NCBI GenBank assembly: GCA_021773645.1
Contig: JAJFJU010000015.1
Location: forward strand, 186,001-250,000
Reading direction: 5' to 3'
Length of the DNA stretch: 64,000 bases
DNA from: Gammaproteobacteria bacterium
Lineage (GTDB): Bacteria > Pseudomonadota > Gammaproteobacteria > HK1
Shown: one piece after another, positions 19,440 to 28,650 of the stretch
Numbering within the stretch: the stretch's first letter is position 1
Layout: each line of letters opens with the position of its first letter
Program-made: the position numbers and the translations under genes
The notes under the pieces: model-generated
What the model saw: the letters and a program-made list of their open reading frames with translations, nothing else
Told to the model about the DNA's origin: nothing
Databases searched by the model: none

Positions 19440-21751
19440 TGGCCATCCGCAAGGTAGGGGTGATCGGCGCCGGGGTGATGGGTGCTGGCATCGCCGCCCA
19501 GATTAGTAATGCAAGGATTCCGGTGGTGCTACTGGATCGGGCCGGGGAGAACGGCGGCCCGAACCTCGCCAAGCAAGCCATTGGCAAATTACTGAAAAGC
19601 AAACCGGCGGCCTTCATGTCCCGCCGCAACGCTCGCCTGATTACGCCTGGGGTGCTGGAACAGGAACTGGAATTACTGGCCGATGCCGACTGGATCATCG
19701 AGGCTGTGAGCGAAGATCTGGCGCTCAAGCATGCCATCTATCAGAAAATTGCCACTATCCGTAAACGCGGTGCCATGGTTTCTTCCAACACCTCCACCAT
19801 TCCGCTAAGGGCGCTGGTGAAGGGCTTACCTCGCTCCTTTCAACGCAACTTCCTGATCACCCATTTTTTCAATCCACCGCGCTATATGCGTCTGTTAGAG
19901 GTGGTTAGCAGCGAGAAAACCAGCATCCGAGGGCTCGAAGAAGTACTGCATTTTGCCGATCACGTTCTCGGCAAGGGGGTGGTGCGCTGCAAGGACACCC
20001 CGGGGTTTATCGCCAATCGTATCGGTGGTTTTTGGCTGCAATGTGCGCTGTTGGAGGCTTTGGAACTTGGGCTTACAGTCGAGGAGGCCGATGCGGTGTG
20101 TGGGCGTCCCATGGGTTTCCCCAAGACCGGCGTGTTTGGACTTATGGATCTTATAGGTCTGGACCTGATGCCGCACATCCTCGGTAGCCTGTGCTCCTTG
20201 TTGCCGCAAGAGGATGCACTGCATGCAATTAGCGATATTCCACCACTGCTCTCTGGCCTGATTGAGCGTGGCTATACCGGTCGCAAGGGCAAGGGTGGTT
20301 TTTATCGCCTGAATGTTTCTGCCAAGGGACGCCACAAGGAGGTGCTGGATCTGCAGGGAGGTGAGTATCGTCGCCCCGAGAAACCACGCCTGGAGAGCCT
20401 CGCGGCGGCAAAGTCAGGACTGCGGGCATTGCTGGAGCATCCGGATCGTGGTGGCCAGTATGCCTCCCGCGTACTGCTGCGCACCCTGGTGTATACCGCT
20501 AGCCTCGCCAGCGAGATCGCCGATGATATTGCCACTATCGATCAGGCTATGCGGCTTGGTTATAACTGGCGTTATGGCCCGTTTGAGTTGCTCGACCGCT
20601 TGGGTGCTAACTGGCTAATTGAGCGCTTGGAATCCGAGGGCATAGCAATTCCACCTGCGCTGAAAAAATCTGCAGAGGTCGGTGGTTTTTATAAGAAAAA
20701 AGGGGCAGGGCACCAGTATCTGGATGCCAACGGTCAGTATCAAAAAAGCACCCGTGCTTCCGGCATTTATACCCTCTCCGATGCAAAGCTTGGAGCCAAG
20801 CCAGTGGCCGTTAACGCTGGTGCCAAGCTGTGGGATATCGGCGATGGTGTCCTGTGTCTGGAGTTTTGCTCCAAGATGAACAGCCTGGATCCTGACATCC
20901 TTGGCATGCTGGTGCAGACCGTTGCCGATCTGCCCCGCAGCCATCAGGCCTTGGTGATCCACAATGAAGGCCCAAATTTCTCCGTGGGGGCTAATCTTGG
21001 TCTATTGCTATTTGCCAGCAATATTGCTGCCTGGTCTGAGGTGGAGGGTCTGGTGAAGGCGGGGCAAGATACTTATAGTGCGCTCAAATATGCGCCCTTC
21101 CCGGTGGTCGGCGCACCCGCTGGCATGGCGCTTGGAGGGGGATGTGAGCTGCTGCTGCACTGTGACGCCATCCAGGCCCACAGTGAAACCTATATGGGGC
21201 TGGTAGAAACCGGGGTGGGCTTGGTGCCAGCCTGGGGCGGCTGCAAGGAATTGCTCGGTCGCATGAGCCGTGACCCACGCCGTCCCCGAGGCCCGATGCC
21301 GCCAGTACAGGGTGCCTTCGAACCCATTGCCGAGGCGCGGGTGTCTACCTCTGCGGCGGAGGCCAGGGAGGGCGGTTTTCTGAGGCCGCATGACCGGATC
21401 AGCATGAATCCCGAACGTTTGTTAGCCGATGCTAAGGCCCTCGCTCTGTCCCTGGTGCCTAAATACAAGCCGCCGGAACTCTTTGTATTCCAGCTGCCCG
21501 GCCCATCGGGGCGAGCCGCGCTGGAGTTGGCCATTAACAGTTTTCATCGCCGTAGATTGGCCACCGAACACGATGTGCGGGTCGCGAGTAAGCTTGCTTG
21601 GGTATTGAGTGGTGGCGAGCAGGAAGGCCCCTGCACGGAGGCGCAACTGCTGGCCCTGGAGCGCAGCGCCTTTGTGGAACTGGCCCGCCATCCGGATACC
21701 ACCGCCCGGGTGGAATATATGCTGGAAAACGGCAAGCCTCTGCGTAACTAA
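19439..21751 (+). CDS. 3-hydroxyacyl-CoA dehydrogenase / enoyl-CoA hydratase fusion (FadN type)
   Basis: A bifunctional beta-oxidation enzyme. Starting at ATG 19439 it has 770 aa; a longer frame from 19391 would run into fadA and is unlikely. Order is reversed relative to E. coli FadB. The NAD-binding 3-hydroxyacyl-CoA dehydrogenase comes first (VGVIGAGVMGAGIAAQI, then the ITHFFNPPRYMRLLEVV active-site His region and KDTPGFIANRI). A second HCDH C-terminal segment follows (to about 480). The crotonase-fold hydratase domain is C-terminal (ALGGGCELLLHCDAIQAH and MGLVETGVGLVPAWGG, carrying the two expected Glu positions). This layout is that of FadN/YusL. It is coupled to the thiolase upstream and lies 11 bp before the acyl-CoA dehydrogenase. 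Confidence 0.9.
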   Translation: MAIRKVGVIGAGVMGAGIAAQISNARIPVVLLDRAGENGGPNLAKQAIGKLLKSKPAAFMSRRNARLITPGVLEQELELLADADWIIEAVSEDLALKHAIYQKIATIRKRGAMVSSNTSTIPLRALVKGLPRSFQRNFLITHFFNPPRYMRLLEVVSSEKTSIRGLEEVLHFADHVLGKGVVRCKDTPGFIANRIGGFWLQCALLEALELGLTVEEADAVCGRPMGFPKTGVFGLMDLIGLDLMPHILGSLCSLLPQEDALHAISDIPPLLSGLIERGYTGRKGKGGFYRLNVSAKGRHKEVLDLQGGEYRRPEKPRLESLAAAKSGLRALLEHPDRGGQYASRVLLRTLVYTASLASEIADDIATIDQAMRLGYNWRYGPFELLDRLGANWLIERLESEGIAIPPALKKSAEVGGFYKKKGAGHQYLDANGQYQKSTRASGIYTLSDAKLGAKPVAVNAGAKLWDIGDGVLCLEFCSKMNSLDPDILGMLVQTVADLPRSHQALVIHNEGPNFSVGANLGLLLFASNIAAWSEVEGLVKAGQDTYSALKYAPFPVVGAPAGMALGGGCELLLHCDAIQAHSETYMGLVETGVGLVPAWGGCKELLGRMSRDPRRPRGPMPPVQGAFEPIAEARVSTSAAEAREGGFLRPHDRISMNPERLLADAKALALSLVPKYKPPELFVFQLPGPSGRAALELAINSFHRRRLATEHDVRVASKLAWVLSGGEQEGPCTEAQLLALERSAFVELARHPDTTARVEYMLENGKPLRN

Positions 21752-21762
21752 GGACAAAGACC

Positions 21763-23547
21763 ATGGCCGATTACAAGGCATCGCTTACTGATATGCAGTA
21801 CCTGTTCCGGGAAATGCTGCCGTGGGAGACCTTGCGGGAACTCCCGGGCTATCAGGAACTGGATGCCGAGCTTGCGGATGCGGTGCTTGAGGAGGGGGCG
21901 CGCTTTTGCGAGGAGGTACTGGCTCCCATCAACCGTTCGGGTGACGAGGAAGGCTGTCGACTCGAAGATGGCCGGGTTCATACCCCCGGCGGATTTCCCG
22001 AGGCCTACCAACGCTATGTCGAGGGTGGTTGGCCGGCACTCAATTGCGACCCGGAACACGGTGGCCAAGGCCTGCCCAGAACCCTGAGCTTTTTGCTTGA
22101 AGAGATGGTCTGTGGTGCCAATCTTTCCTTTGGCATTTATCAACTGCTGACCCAGGGCGCTTATCACGCCATCAATATTCATGGTAGTGAGGTACTGAAA
22201 AGCACCTATCTGGAAGCTCTGGCTAGTGGTCGCTGGGCGGGCACCATGTGCCTTACGGAACCTCAGAGTGGCACTGACCTCGGGCTGCTGAGGAGCCGTG
22301 CAATACCGATGGAGGAGGGCGGCTATCGCCTCGCTGGCTCAAAGATATTTATCTCTGCCGGGGATCACGATCTCACCGAAAACATCATCCATCTGGTGCT
22401 TGCCCGTACCCCGGATGCACCCGCGGGAGTACGTGGGATCAGCCTGTTCGTGGTACCCGCACGACAATTGAACGAGGATGGCAGCCTGGGTAAGGACAAT
22501 GGTGTTTGTTGCTCCGCCCTTGAGCACAAGATGGGAATTCGTGCCTCCTCCACCTGTGTACTCAATTTTGAGGATGCTCGAGCCGAGTTGCTGGGCGAGC
22601 TGCATGGCGGCCTGCGCGGCATGTTCACCATGATGAATCTCGCGCGGTTGTCGGTGGGCGTGCAGGGAATTGGCATTGCCGGGGCGGCTTATCATGCTGC
22701 TGTAGCTTATGCGCGGGAGCGACTGCAGGGGCGGGATCTTCGCGGTGCGCGTTTTCCGGAACAGGCTGCCGATCCACTGATGGTGCATCCGGATATCCGC
22801 CGCATGCTGCTCACCATGCGCGCTTGGGCCGAGGGGGCTCGGGCATTGGCTCTGCGGGTAGCCACTGCATTGGACATATCCTTGGAACACCCCGATCCCG
22901 AATGCCGTCGGGACAACCATGAGTTTGTCTCCCTCATGACTCCCATCGTGAAGTCCCTGGGTACCGATATAGGCTTCGATGTGGCGAACCTAGCGGTGCA
23001 GACCTACGGTGGCCATGGCTATATTCGTGAGAATGGGGTGGAGCAGTACGTGAGGGATGCGCGTATTACCCAGATCTACGAGGGGGCCAATGGCATCCAG
23101 GCGCTGGATCTGGTGGGACGTAAACTCCCCGAGCGTACCGGCCGTAACCTGCGCCACTTCTTTCATCCGCTACAGGCTGATCTGGAATCGTGGCAGCAAC
23201 AGCCTGAGCTGCACCACCTGATCGAACCGCTGGGCAAGGCCTTTGGCCGTTTACAGCGAGCCACCGCACAACTGGCCCTGAAGGGATTGCAGGACCCGGT
23301 ACAGGCGGCGGCACCGGCCAGTGAGTACTTGCGCCTCTTTGGTCTCGTGGCCATTGGCCAGAGCTGGGCGCAGATGGCGGCGTCCTGTTTGCAACCAGAA
23401 TCCCGACCAAATCCTGCCTTTTGCCAGGCCAAACTCGATACCGCGCATTTCTACATGCGCCATATCCTGTCCCAAAGCAGTGGCCTGTTTGCCAGTATCA
23501 TGGCCGGTGCAGATGTTCTAGAGGCCTTTGACGAAGACGCTTTTTGA
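21763..23547 (+). CDS. Acyl-CoA dehydrogenase, long (about 600 aa) form
   Basis: FAD enzyme oxidising acyl-CoA to trans-2-enoyl-CoA, the first step of beta-oxidation. The 594-aa protein has the dehydrogenase N-terminal and middle domains (TMCLTEPQSGTDLGLLRS), a helical C-terminal domain with VQTYGGHGYIRENGVEQ and the RITQIYEGANGIQALDL segment containing the catalytic Glu, plus an extra roughly 130-residue C-terminal extension typical of the DmdC-like long family. AAGGA precedes ATG 21763. It ends the three-gene operon. Chain-length preference is not evident. Confidence 0.92.
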   Translation: MADYKASLTDMQYLFREMLPWETLRELPGYQELDAELADAVLEEGARFCEEVLAPINRSGDEEGCRLEDGRVHTPGGFPEAYQRYVEGGWPALNCDPEHGGQGLPRTLSFLLEEMVCGANLSFGIYQLLTQGAYHAINIHGSEVLKSTYLEALASGRWAGTMCLTEPQSGTDLGLLRSRAIPMEEGGYRLAGSKIFISAGDHDLTENIIHLVLARTPDAPAGVRGISLFVVPARQLNEDGSLGKDNGVCCSALEHKMGIRASSTCVLNFEDARAELLGELHGGLRGMFTMMNLARLSVGVQGIGIAGAAYHAAVAYARERLQGRDLRGARFPEQAADPLMVHPDIRRMLLTMRAWAEGARALALRVATALDISLEHPDPECRRDNHEFVSLMTPIVKSLGTDIGFDVANLAVQTYGGHGYIRENGVEQYVRDARITQIYEGANGIQALDLVGRKLPERTGRNLRHFFHPLQADLESWQQQPELHHLIEPLGKAFGRLQRATAQLALKGLQDPVQAAAPASEYLRLFGLVAIGQSWAQMAASCLQPESRPNPAFCQAKLDTAHFYMRHILSQSSGLFASIMAGADVLEAFDEDAF

Positions 23548-23663
23548 GCACTGGAGCGCAAACCAGAGCAGCTTTTCGCTAAAGATTTGCATGGAAACAC
23601 CGATGACTATTCCAGGTTCGGAAGTTCTTTCCGTCAACAGAGGTCTGGAATACCAACAAAGAT

Positions 23664-24074
23664 ATGGCCGTCATCTATGCTTTCCGGGAACGCCGTGCGC
23701 AGTTCCCCCGTATCAATCTGGAGCAGCCCGTTGCACTGGTTCATACCAACGCCACGGTTGCTACAGCGATTATCAGTAACATCTCCCCCGGAGGGATGCA
23801 GGTCTGCTGTGATCGCTATACCGCAGATTCCCTGCATGCCAGTAGCGAGCCATTGGGAAAACGTAAAGCGGTTTGCATTGATGCCCATTTCCTACTGCCA
23901 AGCCCCACCGGAACTCGCAAGATCGATGTGGAATGCCGGCTAGCCCACGTGGCGGAGATTTCAGAGCGGGAATATGCCCTTGGGCTGGAGTTTATTGAAT
24001 TCCAACACGGCGGGCGGGAGGAGTTGGAGGCATTTCTAGCCGAGGCGATTACCCTTAACCAAGGTATTGAATAG
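23664..24074 (+). CDS. PilZ-domain protein
   Basis: A small (136 aa) stand-alone PilZ protein, expected to bind cyclic di-GMP. The binding signature is visible as an RxxxR-like RERRAQFPRI near the N-terminus and the NISPGG motif about 28 residues later, matching the D/N-x-S-x-x-G half. It follows the acyl-CoA dehydrogenase after 116 bp and converges on the EamA genes. Its effector is unknown. An HD-GYP protein that could degrade c-di-GMP is encoded at 51593-52981. Confidence 0.82.
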   Translation: MAVIYAFRERRAQFPRINLEQPVALVHTNATVATAIISNISPGGMQVCCDRYTADSLHASSEPLGKRKAVCIDAHFLLPSPTGTRKIDVECRLAHVAEISEREYALGLEFIEFQHGGREELEAFLAEAITLNQGIE

Positions 24075-24090
24075 GTTTTTTCGCAGGCTG

Positions 24091-24969
24091 CTAGCGTCGA
24101 CGTAAGGCGCAATAGCCATAGAAAAACAACAGCGTTAGCAGCACCAGCGTGCCGCCGAACAGCGTTTCACGCACCGGTATTTCCCCAATGAGCAGCCATA
24201 CCCAAAAAGGTCCGAGTATGGTTTCCAATAACATGATCAAACTGACTTCAGCGGTTGGTAAATGGCGGGGAGCCACGCTAAGTAGGCCAAAGGCTAGCGG
24301 TAGCACCAGCAGGCCGGCAATTGCCACATAAATAATTTCTGTGCTGGCTACGGCCAAGGGTATCGCAAGGGGTAGGCAAACGATGGCTATGGCGTAGCCA
24401 CTGATCGCTAATGCCGGTAGCAGACTCTGTTGGCGTAAGGAGCGAGCTAGTACGAAATAGCCAGCCATGCAAACAGCACTTCCTACTCCGAGGAGATCAC
24501 CCGAAAATGTGCCACGGGAGAAACTGCCCGAAAAAATAACGCCTAGGCCGGCAAAGACCAGTACAGAAGCGATCCAGGTCCTCCGAGGAATCGCCTCACT
24601 TAGAAAGATCCGGCTAAGCCATGCGGAAAATAATGGGACAGCACTGATGATAATCAAAGTGTTAGCCACCGATGTCTGCGTGATGGAATGTAAAAATAAT
24701 ATGGTATTGCCAGAAAGCAGGGCCATTGCCAAGCCGCCACGCCAGCCCAGCGCCCGCATACTGGCAAATGGATTCCTTCTTTGTGCCAATACTAAATAGG
24801 CGCTGACTACCAGGCCCAGTAACAGGCTACGCCAAAATAACAGGGTCCAGGGGGCAACATTAACCAAGCGTATTAATAGTGCATCCGGGCTTAATATCAG
24901 CATCGCAAAAATAGTTAATACGATTCCCTGTGTGCGACTTGCCAAGCGTAGGGGAGATGTTTTTTTCAC
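24091..24969 (-). CDS. EamA/DMT-family transporter 1
   Basis: A 292-aa inner-membrane protein with about ten predicted hydrophobic spans in two EamA repeats, typical of drug/metabolite transporters that export metabolites such as amino acids. No substrate-specific motif is recognised. It overlaps the upstream EamA gene by 4 bp, so the two are co-translated and may form a heteromer or paired exporters. Confidence 0.85.
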   Translation of the reverse strand: MKKTSPLRLASRTQGIVLTIFAMLILSPDALLIRLVNVAPWTLLFWRSLLLGLVVSAYLVLAQRRNPFASMRALGWRGGLAMALLSGNTILFLHSITQTSVANTLIIISAVPLFSAWLSRIFLSEAIPRRTWIASVLVFAGLGVIFSGSFSRGTFSGDLLGVGSAVCMAGYFVLARSLRQQSLLPALAISGYAIAIVCLPLAIPLAVASTEIIYVAIAGLLVLPLAFGLLSVAPRHLPTAEVSLIMLLETILGPFWVWLLIGEIPVRETLFGGTLVLLTLLFFYGYCALRRR

Positions 24970-25847
24970 GTGCTCTCCCCCATTTTAAAGCGTTCGCGGT
25001 GCAACACATACAGGCCACTGGCAGCGATGATTGCCGCACCGCTCAGGGTGTAGATATCAGGAAATTCGCCAAAGATGGCATAGCCATAGCCAATGGCCCA
25101 CAGCAGACTGGTATAGCCGAAGGGTGCGATAGTGGTTGCAGGCGCACACTCGAATGCCTTGATCATAGAAAAATGGCCGGTGCTTCCAAGCAGGCCGATG
25201 AGGCCCATTAACAACCAGCCTTGGGCGTCAGGCATGGTCCAGAAAAAGGGGATAGCCAGGGTGGTTACCACTGTGCCTACGGAGGCAGTGTAGAACAGCG
25301 TGGTCAGGGGGGCCTCGGTGGTACTGAGTTTACGGGTAATGATCTGGTAGAGGGCATAAAAGAGCGCGGAAAGCAGGGGTAATAGAGCGGCCAATTGCAG
25401 CATCCCCAGGCCCGGCCGAATGATGATTAGGGCACCGAGAAAACCAGCAGCCACACTGAGCCAACGATGCCGGCCAACCCGTTCGCCGAGCAGTGGTACG
25501 GACAGGGCAATGAGGATTAGCGGGCTAGAGGCCATAATGGCGGTGGCATCCGCCAATGGGATGAAGCTTAAGGCAATGAAATAGACCAGAGTAATGGCCA
25601 GTAACAGTGATGAGCGCAACAATTGTAGCGGCAGGCGAGTGGTCCTTATCGCACTGGGCAAACGGTGTCCCAGCAGTGCCGCGATAAGAACGGCATGGAC
25701 CAGATAACGGGCCCAGGATACCTGCACTACAGAATAATCCCGGATAAGATATTTTGCCGTAGTATCCATGCTAACAAATAGCAGCATGGTGAGCAGCATC
25801 CAGCAGATGCCTCGCCCGGTTGAAGCGGAAGTGGGAGCCTGAATCAT
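24966..25847 (-). CDS. EamA/DMT-family transporter 2
   Basis: A 293-aa protein with ten hydrophobic spans and two EamA domains. The N-terminus reads GICWMLLTMLLFVSMDTTAK, as in the RhaT/YdcZ-like group. It is the first gene of a two-gene operon with the adjacent EamA gene (4-bp overlap). The two proteins are similar in size but their aligned residues look quite divergent, so this is not a recent duplication. Substrate unknown. Confidence 0.85.
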   Translation of the reverse strand: MIQAPTSASTGRGICWMLLTMLLFVSMDTTAKYLIRDYSVVQVSWARYLVHAVLIAALLGHRLPSAIRTTRLPLQLLRSSLLLAITLVYFIALSFIPLADATAIMASSPLILIALSVPLLGERVGRHRWLSVAAGFLGALIIIRPGLGMLQLAALLPLLSALFYALYQIITRKLSTTEAPLTTLFYTASVGTVVTTLAIPFFWTMPDAQGWLLMGLIGLLGSTGHFSMIKAFECAPATTIAPFGYTSLLWAIGYGYAIFGEFPDIYTLSGAAIIAASGLYVLHRERFKMGEST

Positions 25848-25890
25848 GAAGCGGATGTTTTAACCAAGTCTGTGTGGGGAAAGCCTAAAG

Positions 25891-26047
25891 AGTCTGTCGG
25901 ATTTAGAACGGCCCTACTGCGGAAAAGTCATCTTGGCCATATTTTCCGGTCCTTTTCGTCTAATAGAACGACTATTATCCTCAAACGACCGAAAAATCTG
26001 TCTCAAAATGGCTTCCCCTCGCTACGGACGTCTATATCCGACAGACT
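25891..26047. mobile_element. 157-bp fold-back MITE-like element
   Basis: Terminal arms AGTCTGTCGGAT and ATCCGACAGACT are perfect 12-bp inverted repeats. The two halves pair imperfectly along their whole length, toward a centre at TAATAGAACGACTATTA. The flanks read CCTAAAG on the left and CCTAAGG on the right, a possible 7-bp target duplication with one mismatch. It holds no ORF. This fits a non-autonomous miniature transposable element; the mobilising transposase is not in this window. Confidence 0.7.
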
Positions 26048-26146
26048 CCTAAGGCGCGAAATTATAGCCTGCCTACTCCTTAAACATCCGGGATACACTG
26101 AACAACCCAGCACATGGCCCGTGGCCTGTAAGGTACATAAAAAACG

Positions 26147-26923
26147 ATGGATATGAAGCTAAGCGAACTACTCCCGGGGCAGAGTGCACCGCATGTGGGT
26201 TCCAAGGGAAATGTACGCAGCTTTGAGCGTAATGAGTATGGGCGTGACTTCGTGGTGGGCGATATCCACGGCATGTTTCCTCATCTTGAGCGTCTATTGG
26301 ATAAGGCCGGCTTTGCCGAGGGACGCGATAGGCTGTTTTCTGTGGGCGACCTGGTGGATCGTGGACCACACTCAGCCATGGCGCTGGAATGGTTGGACTT
26401 CCCGTGGTTTTTTGCCTGCTGTGGCAATCACGAGCAATTTGTTATTGATTCGGAGATACCGGAACAGGCGGATCTGTGGGTCACCTACAATGGCGGTGGT
26501 TGGTGGCTGCGGCTCAGTGACGCAGAACAAATCAGCTTTCGTGAGCGCTTCAGGCAACTCCCTCTGGCGATGGAAATTGTGACCGGCAGTGGGCTAGTCG
26601 GGCTGGTGCATGCGGATGTGCCACCCATGATCCCCTGGGATCGCTATATGGATTTACTGCGTGCAGGCAATCAGGATGCCACTTACTACGCCATGTGGTC
26701 ACGCGATCGGGTCCAGGGGAAATCCAAGGGGACGGTGCAGGGTGGTGTTGCCCGGGTGTACTGTGGACACTCACCGGTGCGCCAGGCAGTAGCCTTTGAC
26801 AACGTCTATTTCATCGACACCGGCGCCGCCTATATTGGTGATGGCTACAAGGATGCCAAGCTGACGCTTATCGAGATACACCCGGAGGCACACCGGGTGT
26901 TCAGTATACGTACTGCTGATTAG
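26147..26923 (+). CDS. Metallophosphoesterase, PrpA/ApaH-like serine/threonine phosphatase family
   Basis: A 258-aa calcineurin-like phosphoesterase. The metal-binding motifs occur in order: VVGDIHGMFPHLERLL, SVGDLVDRGPHS, CGNHEQFV, a later GLVHADVPP, and the C-terminal YCGHSPV with the last His ligand. This set is shared by bacterial PPP-type phosphatases (PrpA/PrpB) and symmetric Ap4A hydrolases. The length is closer to the protein-phosphatase group. The gene is monocistronic just after the MITE-like element and converges on infA. Confidence 0.85.
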   Translation: MDMKLSELLPGQSAPHVGSKGNVRSFERNEYGRDFVVGDIHGMFPHLERLLDKAGFAEGRDRLFSVGDLVDRGPHSAMALEWLDFPWFFACCGNHEQFVIDSEIPEQADLWVTYNGGGWWLRLSDAEQISFRERFRQLPLAMEIVTGSGLVGLVHADVPPMIPWDRYMDLLRAGNQDATYYAMWSRDRVQGKSKGTVQGGVARVYCGHSPVRQAVAFDNVYFIDTGAAYIGDGYKDAKLTLIEIHPEAHRVFSIRTAD

Positions 26924-26970
26924 CGATTTAATGAAAAAGGTTCAGCCGTATGGTGCCGCATGAAGGTTTT

Positions 26971-27189
26971 TCAGCGACTACGGTAGGTGATGCGCCCCTT
27001 GCTGAGATCATAGGGGGTCAGTTGGACGGTGACCGCATCGCCGGTGAGGATGCGGATATAGTGCTTGCGCATTTTGCCCGAGATGTGTGCGGTCACGACA
27101 TGACCATTTTCCAGTTCCACGCGAAACATGGTGTTGGGTAGGGTGTCGATAACGACGCCCTCCATCTCGATATGATCTTCTTTAGGCAA
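26971..27189 (-). CDS. infA: Translation initiation factor IF-1
   Basis: IF-1 is a 72-residue OB-fold protein that binds the ribosomal A site during initiation. The sequence starts [19 protein letters not shown] and contains [20 protein letters not shown] and [11 protein letters not shown], matching IF-1 over its full length. It lies 14 bp after the bpt stop at the end of an aat-bpt-infA set, a classic gammaproteobacterial arrangement. Confidence 0.98.
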   Translation of the reverse strand: MPKEDHIEMEGVVIDTLPNTMFRVELENGHVVTAHISGKMRKHYIRILTGDAVTVQLTPYDLSKGRITYRSR

Positions 27190-27203
27190 GTTATAGCGCT
27201 CTT

Positions 27204-27959
27204 TCAGGGTGATTCGGAAGGGGCGCTATTGTGCCTAATGCTTGCCCCTTTGGCAAAGCGGTCAAAGGGCTGCCAGCCCCCGTCTATATAACGCTGTTGA
27301 GGTAGAAATTCCGCCTTGTAGCGCATCTTCTGGCAGTCTCCAATCCAATAGCCCAAATAGAGCCAGGAGAATCCTTTTTTTCGGGCGGCTTCGATCTCCC
27401 AGAGTATGGCGTAGACACCGAGCCCGCGGGCGGCTGCCTCTGGCTCATAGTAGGTATATACGGCAGACAGGCTATTGGCCAACACATCGACCACGGCCAC
27501 CGCCATCAGGCGCTGGCCTAACCAAAACTCATAGCATAGTCCGGCTACCCCGGGGACAAGCAGAAACGCTTGGTAATCGGTGGCGGTGCCCCCATCCATA
27601 CCGCCATCTGCATGACGGCTGGCCAAATAGCGCTGATATAGCGCGAAGTGTTCGGCGTTGTAGGCGGAATCCCGGACCCGAACCACCAGATCCTGATTTC
27701 TTTTCCAGGTTCGGCGCTGGCTTCGATTTGGACTGAAATTTGCGACGGGCAGACGCACCGCAACACAGGCCTCGCACGCAGGGCATCGGGGGCGATAGAG
27801 GTGCTTGCCAGTGCGACGAAAGCCACGGGCCAGTAGCATCGCATAGAGATCCGGGTGTCGCGCTGCCTCACTATCGGCAAATAACACCCGTTCACAGTGC
27901 CCAGACAAATAGTCGCAGGGACGTTCGGGAGAAAGGTATAGAGGGAATTCAGATGACAT
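27204..27959 (-). CDS. bpt: Aspartate/glutamate leucyltransferase (Bpt/Ate)
   Basis: Transfers leucine from Leu-tRNA to proteins with N-terminal Asp or Glu, marking them for ClpS/ClpAP (bacterial N-degron pathway). I chose ATG 27959 ([18 protein letters not shown]) because GGGGAA lies just upstream and the family starts here. Frames running to 28085 would extend into aat. The 251-aa protein has the CDYLSGH and [16 protein letters not shown] cysteine-rich segment and the acetyltransferase-like fold with LYLGYWI. It overlaps aat by 11 bp and precedes infA. ClpA/ClpS are not in this window. Confidence 0.94.
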   Translation of the reverse strand: MSSEFPLYLSPERPCDYLSGHCERVLFADSEAARHPDLYAMLLARGFRRTGKHLYRPRCPACEACVAVRLPVANFSPNRSQRRTWKRNQDLVVRVRDSAYNAEHFALYQRYLASRHADGGMDGGTATDYQAFLLVPGVAGLCYEFWLGQRLMAVAVVDVLANSLSAVYTYYEPEAAARGLGVYAILWEIEAARKKGFSWLYLGYWIGDCQKMRYKAEFLPQQRYIDGGWQPFDRFAKGASIRHNSAPSESP

Positions 27960-28650
27960 GCTGTTCCCCATCGGCCAAATCACCCGCTGGACCCACCCAT
28001 TGTTGAAGCAGGGCGATAAAGCGACTACGCGGAATCTGTACGGCGCCCAGGCGTTGTAGATGAGGATTGGAGACCTGGCAATCAATCAGCTGAAAATCCT
28101 GTTCACACAGATGTGCCAATACGACCTTTGAGGCATCGGTCTTGCGGCTAAACATAGATTCACCGAACAGCACTTGCCCGAGAATAACCCCATAGAGCCC
28201 GCCTGCTAATTCGTTTCCGGCCCAACATTCAAAGGAATGGGCGTAGCCCAGTTGATGCAGCTTTTCATAAGCTGTCATCATCTCTGTGGTAATCCATGTG
28301 TCATTTTCCACACCACGTGCGACGGCACAGCCGCGGATCACCGCTCTAAAATCTGCATTTTGAGTTATCTTGAAATGCCCTCGGCGCAGGGTGCGCCGCA
28401 GGCTGCGGGAGCGATGAAATTTCTCTGGGAAAATCACCGTGCGTGGATTGGGTGACCACCAGAGGATCGGTTGTTCCTCACCAAACCAGGGAAATATGCC
28501 TTGTCGATAGGCGTGGATAAGGCGCTGTGGGCTCAGATCACCGCCCACCGCCAATAAACCGTCCGGATCTTCCAATGCCTGTGCCACCGATGGAAAGCTC
28601 TCTGTCGGCGCATACGGGGCGATTAAGCGGGGCATGGGGGTCTCAGGCAT
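27949..28650 (-). CDS. aat: Leucyl/phenylalanyl-tRNA--protein transferase
   Basis: Adds Leu or Phe from aminoacyl-tRNA to proteins with N-terminal Arg or Lys, creating primary N-degrons. The protein has GLLAVGGDLSPQRLIHAYRQ, GIFPWF, ILWWSPNPRTVIFPE, WITTEMMTAYEKLH and the SMFSRKTDASKVVL active-site segment. ATG 28650 gives 233 aa and an 8-bp overlap with the upstream gene; ATGs at 28659 and 28668 are also possible. It is followed by bpt (11-bp overlap), so both N-degron transferases are co-expressed. Confidence 0.95.
   Translation of the reverse strand: MPETPMPRLIAPYAPTESFPSVAQALEDPDGLLAVGGDLSPQRLIHAYRQGIFPWFGEEQPILWWSPNPRTVIFPEKFHRSRSLRRTLRRGHFKITQNADFRAVIRGCAVARGVENDTWITTEMMTAYEKLHQLGYAHSFECWAGNELAGGLYGVILGQVLFGESMFSRKTDASKVVLAHLCEQDFQLIDCQVSNPHLQRLGAVQIPRSRFIALLQQWVGPAGDLADGEQHVI

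Noticed and set aside
19391-19441. Longer N-terminus for the FadN-type protein starting at 19391
   Set aside because: It would overlap the thiolase coding region by 49 bp. The TGATG start at 19439 begins exactly at the Rossmann-fold N-terminus.
24091-25847. Recent tandem duplication of the two EamA transporters
   Set aside because: Similar length and fold, but the translations differ at most positions, so an old paralogue pair is more likely.
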